Shown here: positions 60,629 to 64,000 of the stretch, in pieces
How positions within the stretch are numbered: position 1 is the stretch's first letter
Layout: the number at the start of each line of letters is the position of its first letter
From: Bacteroidota bacterium
GTDB taxonomy: Bacteria; Bacteroidota; Bacteroidia; Chitinophagales; Chitinophagaceae
Assembly (NCBI GenBank): GCA_026391125.1
Contig: JAPLEO010000069.1
Span: 1-64,000, forward strand
Reading direction: 5' to 3'
DNA: 64,000 nucleotides
Translations under genes and position numbers: made by a program
The notes under the pieces: generated by a model
What the model saw: the letters and a program-made list of their open reading frames with translations, nothing else
Database searches by the model: none
Told to the model about the DNA's origin: nothing

Positions 60629-63600
60629 ATGAAGAAAACCTTTTTATTGTTATTAATTGTGCTGATTTGGGGCCATCAGAAAGGATTCGGGCAGGATTAT
60701 TCAAATAAGGGTACAGATTTTTGGTTAGGCTATGGATATCACGTGAATATGGCAGGTAACCCTGCAGGAGGTGGTACTCAGGATATGGTACTATATTTTA
60801 CCTCCGATAAAAATGCCAATGTTACTGTTGACATCCCTGGTGTTACTGGTTTTACCCCTTTGGTTTATACAGTTCTAGCAAATACTGTAACAACTTCAGC
60901 GCCGATGCCTAAATCAGGCACAACTGATTCTAGAGTTAATTTACCTGGTATTTCAAGTAGGGGAATTCATATTACAAGTGATGTTCCAGTTGTGGCTTAT
61001 GCCCACATTTATAATTCTTCTATATCTGGAGCTTCTTTGTTATTTCCCACCGCCACTTTAGGAAAGGATTACTATTCTGTGAATTTTACGCAATCTTCTA
61101 ACACCTCAAATGCCAATTCATTTTTCTTTGTAGTTGCCACAGAAGATAATACTGCTGTAGAAATAACCCCATCCGCCGCTAATTTAAATGGTCTCACGCC
61201 TAATATACCAACAGTTGTTAATCTAAATAAGGGTCAGATCTATAATGTAATGGGTACAACTGCGGGGAATATTGGTACCGACTTAACGGGGTCTAGAATC
61301 AGGTCTACAAGTACAACAACAACTGGGGGTTGTAAAAAGATTGCTGTTTTCTCTGGAGCTGGAAAAATGAGCATAGGAGGAACAGCAGGAGGGTCCGCTG
61401 ATAATTTATTTGCTCAAGCTTTTCCTGCAGTAGCTTGGGGAAAGAAATACCTGACTGCTCCTACAGGTAGTCAGCCTAATAACTACTATCGAGTATGCGT
61501 AACTGATCCTAATACTGTTGTTAAGTTGAATGGAAATGTACTGCCTAAAACTAGTTTGATCAATGGATTTTATTATCAGTTTTTAAATGGTGGAGCAATT
61601 GGTACCAATCCTGCTACACCCAATCTAATCGAATCAGATATTCCCATTTTAGTTGCTCAATATTGTACTACACAAGGTCAGGATGGAAACCCCAACACGT
61701 CTCCCTATGGCGATCCTGAAATGATTTTTTTAAGTCCGGTTGAACAAACCATCAATAAAATCACTTTGTATTCTGCTAGTAAATTTTTGATCCTGCAGAG
61801 TTATATCAATATCATCGTTAAGAATCAGGGAGTAGGAAGTTTTACTATTGATGGTGTTTCAAAACAATCCTTTTTCCAAACACACCCAAAAGAATCGAAT
61901 TATTCTTATGCCATTATACCTGTAACTTCTGGATCGCATACCCTATACTCAGATTCAGGCTTCAATGCCATTGCCTACGGATTTGGAAGTGCTGAATCTT
62001 ACGGTTATAATGCAGGTACCAATGTGAAAGACTTTACACAAACTGCAGCCTTTCAAAATCCATACAAAAGGTTAGATTCAGCAATTTCTTGTGTAAATGA
62101 ACCTTTTCAGTTTTCAATTCCACTTAATTTCATTCCAGCTTCCATACGATGGGACTTTAGTGCCGCACCAAATATTATTCCAAATTCCAGTATCCCTGTT
62201 AATAATACACCTGTTTACGATAGTGTTAGTCCAATTAATGGTCAGCAACTCTATTATTATAGTACTGGGAAAACATATCAATTCACTAAATCAAATACCG
62301 TTGCTCTAAGAGATTCTATTAAATTGTATACCACTTCCTTAAACCCAGATGGTTGTGGAAGTACGGATCAATTATATGTGATTCCTGTAAAAGTTGTTGA
62401 CCTACCCATTGCAAATTTTATAACAAATAGTAGTGGTTGCGTAACTGATTCAGTACATTTCATTGATGCTACTATTACAAATGGTAGTGGGATAGTGCAA
62501 ACAGGATATTGGGATTATGGCGATGGAACTACTGATAGTGCTTTTAACCCTATAAAAAAATACCTAACCGCTAAAACATATAATATTCGATATCGCCCAA
62601 TTACAAGTTACGGATGTATTGGTGATACTACCATCAGTCAAACATTTACGGCGCCACCTATTGCTCGTTTTGGATATAGTGATAGCTGTATCAATAGGTC
62701 CATCGTATTCTCAGATTCATCGAGTATCGCAGTTGGAAATATCGTGAAGTGGTACTGGGATTTTGGAGATGGTACTTATGATACAACAACCACTAATGCA
62801 TCTCGAACAAAAACCTATTTATCAACTGGAACTTATTTAGTTAGTTTGATGGTACAAAGTAATTCGGGTTGTTTGGGATTGAAATATACTCAATCAGTTA
62901 CTATTCGCCCTTTACCAAATACCGATTTCGTTTTACCTGCTGCAGTTTGTTTACCAATAGGAGCAGCCAATTTTACCGATGCAACTAATATTGCTGTTAA
63001 TAATTCTATTTCAAAATGGAGTTGGGATTTTGGTGATGGTGCAATTGATTCTATTCAGAATCCGATACATCGATATGCAGCTATTGGAAATTATTCTGTA
63101 AAATTAAGAGCAACTTCTAATTATGGTTGCTGGAAAGATTCTGTAAAAGTATTATCAAATATATACGCACAGCCTAAAGCTAAATTTGATGTTTCTGGTT
63201 TCGTTTGTTTCAGAGATACCACCATGTTTACAGATTCAAGTAATGGAATGGGAAGCAATATTGTAAAATGGAATTGGCGTTTTGGAGATGGCGCTTTAGA
63301 TACTATAAATAATACCAAACATGTATATTCAAGTGCAGCAGTTGATACAGTTACCTTGTTTGTGATTACAGACAAGGGTTGTTTAAGCGATACCGCAAAG
63401 AAAACAACGATTGTAAATGCATTGCCTTCAGCAGGGTTTTATACACAGGCATTAAATAACTATTGCGAAAATAAAGCGATCAAAATTATTGATACCGCAA
63501 CTGACCATAGCATTTCTAGCGCCACTCTTTCAAGATGGTATTGGAATATGGGAAATGGCAATATTTATACCCTTACTAATGGTGGATTCAATACTTCCTT

Positions 63601-64000
63601 TAATGAATACTATCAATCATTCAATAACTATCCTATTAAAATGATGGTTGAAAATAGTTTGGGATGTAAAAGTGATACGATAACTAAAAACATTACCATT
63701 CATGCACAGCCTCATATTGGTTTTGTTTTACCAGAAGTATGTTTAGCGGATGCTGCAGCAAATTTTACTGATACAAGTACCATTGCAGATGGAAGTACTG
63801 CAGCCGCCTATTTATGGAATTACAATGCAGGTAGCCCAGCAATAAGCCCTGGGCCAAGTATTGCTTCTTCAACTTTAAAAAATGGTACAACGCATTATAA
63901 TGTGGTTGGAAATTATAAGGTGTCCTATAAAATAACTAGCTCATTTGGTTGCGATTCTACCTTATCACAAGCATTTACTGTAAACGGTTCAATTCCTCAT
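60629..64000 (+). CDS. giant secreted IgGFc-binding/PKD repeat protein (partial, runs off the window)
   Basis: The first 1124 codons are open to the window end, so the 3' part is missing. A signal peptide (MKKTFLLLLIVLIWGHQKGFGQ) is followed by an IgGFc-binding-type N-terminal region (about residues 25-450; SNKGTDFWLGYGYHVNMAG, FVVATEDNTAVEITP). From about residue 590 there are six PKD-like repeats of ~86 residues; the first four carry WDYGDG, WDFGDG or WRFGDG motifs, and all six keep a Cys pair. Such proteins in Bacteroidota usually end in a T9SS gliding-motility-type sorting domain; that end is not visible here. The likely role is cell-surface adhesion or matrix. Confidence 0.82.
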   Translation, partial: MKKTFLLLLIVLIWGHQKGFGQDYSNKGTDFWLGYGYHVNMAGNPAGGGTQDMVLYFTSDKNANVTVDIPGVTGFTPLVYTVLANTVTTSAPMPKSGTTDSRVNLPGISSRGIHITSDVPVVAYAHIYNSSISGASLLFPTATLGKDYYSVNFTQSSNTSNANSFFFVVATEDNTAVEITPSAANLNGLTPNIPTVVNLNKGQIYNVMGTTAGNIGTDLTGSRIRSTSTTTTGGCKKIAVFSGAGKMSIGGTAGGSADNLFAQAFPAVAWGKKYLTAPTGSQPNNYYRVCVTDPNTVVKLNGNVLPKTSLINGFYYQFLNGGAIGTNPATPNLIESDIPILVAQYCTTQGQDGNPNTSPYGDPEMIFLSPVEQTINKITLYSASKFLILQSYINIIVKNQGVGSFTIDGVSKQSFFQTHPKESNYSYAIIPVTSGSHTLYSDSGFNAIAYGFGSAESYGYNAGTNVKDFTQTAAFQNPYKRLDSAISCVNEPFQFSIPLNFIPASIRWDFSAAPNIIPNSSIPVNNTPVYDSVSPINGQQLYYYSTGKTYQFTKSNTVALRDSIKLYTTSLNPDGCGSTDQLYVIPVKVVDLPIANFITNSSGCVTDSVHFIDATITNGSGIVQTGYWDYGDGTTDSAFNPIKKYLTAKTYNIRYRPITSYGCIGDTTISQTFTAPPIARFGYSDSCINRSIVFSDSSSIAVGNIVKWYWDFGDGTYDTTTTNASRTKTYLSTGTYLVSLMVQSNSGCLGLKYTQSVTIRPLPNTDFVLPAAVCLPIGAANFTDATNIAVNNSISKWSWDFGDGAIDSIQNPIHRYAAIGNYSVKLRATSNYGCWKDSVKVLSNIYAQPKAKFDVSGFVCFRDTTMFTDSSNGMGSNIVKWNWRFGDGALDTINNTKHVYSSAAVDTVTLFVITDKGCLSDTAKKTTIVNALPSAGFYTQALNNYCENKAIKIIDTATDHSISSATLSRWYWNMGNGNIYTLTNGGFNTSFNEYYQSFNNYPIKMMVENSLGCKSDTITKNITIHAQPHIGFVLPEVCLADAAANFTDTSTIADGSTAAAYLWNYNAGSPAISPGPSIASSTLKNGTTHYNVVGNYKVSYKITSSFGCDSTLSQAFTVNGSIPH

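Overview
The window is a dense, low-GC stretch of a Bacteroidota chromosome, most likely from the family Chitinophagaceae. The placement is inferred from gene families largely confined to that phylum (DUF6526, DUF4199, DUF6132, BT_3928-type DoxX proteins, a TonB-dependent receptor, HU-CCDC81, IgGFc-binding/PKD proteins), from the lack of Shine-Dalgarno sequences, and from several upstream boxes matching the Bacteroidota TAnnTTTG -7 element. There is one tRNA gene (Leu, CAA), about 66 protein genes and one clear pseudogene. I see no rRNA, CRISPR array, insertion sequence, phage gene or origin.

Layout. 1-6.8 kb: tRNA-Leu, hscB, an AlaDH/saccharopine-dehydrogenase-like enzyme, a DUF2490 protein, a 2-oxo acid dehydrogenase E2, cinA and a YbgC-type thioesterase. 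7-12.5 kb: an envelope operon of a large TPR protein, a plug-less beta-barrel with a very basic linker, and an HU-CCDC81 membrane protein. 12.5-21.5 kb: a methyltransferase, glutaminyl cyclase, a DAO-family oxidoreductase, ychF, a ChaN/EreA-like secreted protein, an EVE protein, a CCG-domain Fe-S protein, ribH, a TPR membrane protein and pdhA. 21.7-26.6 kb: a two-gene operon of a TonB-dependent receptor and a YncE-propeller/phosphoesterase. 26.7-35.7 kb: housekeeping genes (pruA, GlmU-like, tpiA, hemerythrin, Sua5, a Kir channel, lepA). 35.7-40.9 kb: a minus-strand run with heptose-type sugar genes (gmhA, gmhB-like), GT4 and GT2 glycosyltransferases, DUF4199 and a dihydroorotase homologue that has lost its catalytic residues. 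41-48.6 kb: an ECF sigma/anti-sigma pair, a decayed YHS gene, a run DoxX-DinB-NRDE-ATP-grasp-coaBC, and a three-gene overlapping thioredoxin operon. 48.6-60.5 kb: ndk, nrnA, FKBP, folP, DUF1599, BT_3928, DUF721-recF, pyrR-pyrB, coaD, a thioesterase, nudix, pyrE, an HMA protein, LEA14 and WbqC. 60.6 kb to the end: the first 1124 codons of a giant secreted PKD-repeat protein that runs out of the window.

How the genes work together. Pyrimidine synthesis is represented by pyrR-pyrB, pyrE and the pseudo-dihydroorotase at three separate sites. CoaBC and CoaD supply coenzyme A. PdhA belongs to the pyruvate dehydrogenase complex, and the E2 may serve the same or a related complex. The most notable observations are the catalytically disarmed dihydroorotase, the YHS pseudogene with a frame-shifting internal deletion, the overlapping Cys-rich membrane protein/thioredoxin operon, the GTG start of pdhA, a palindrome between the divergent recF and pyrR promoters, and several -7 boxes so close to start codons that leaderless transcripts are predicted.
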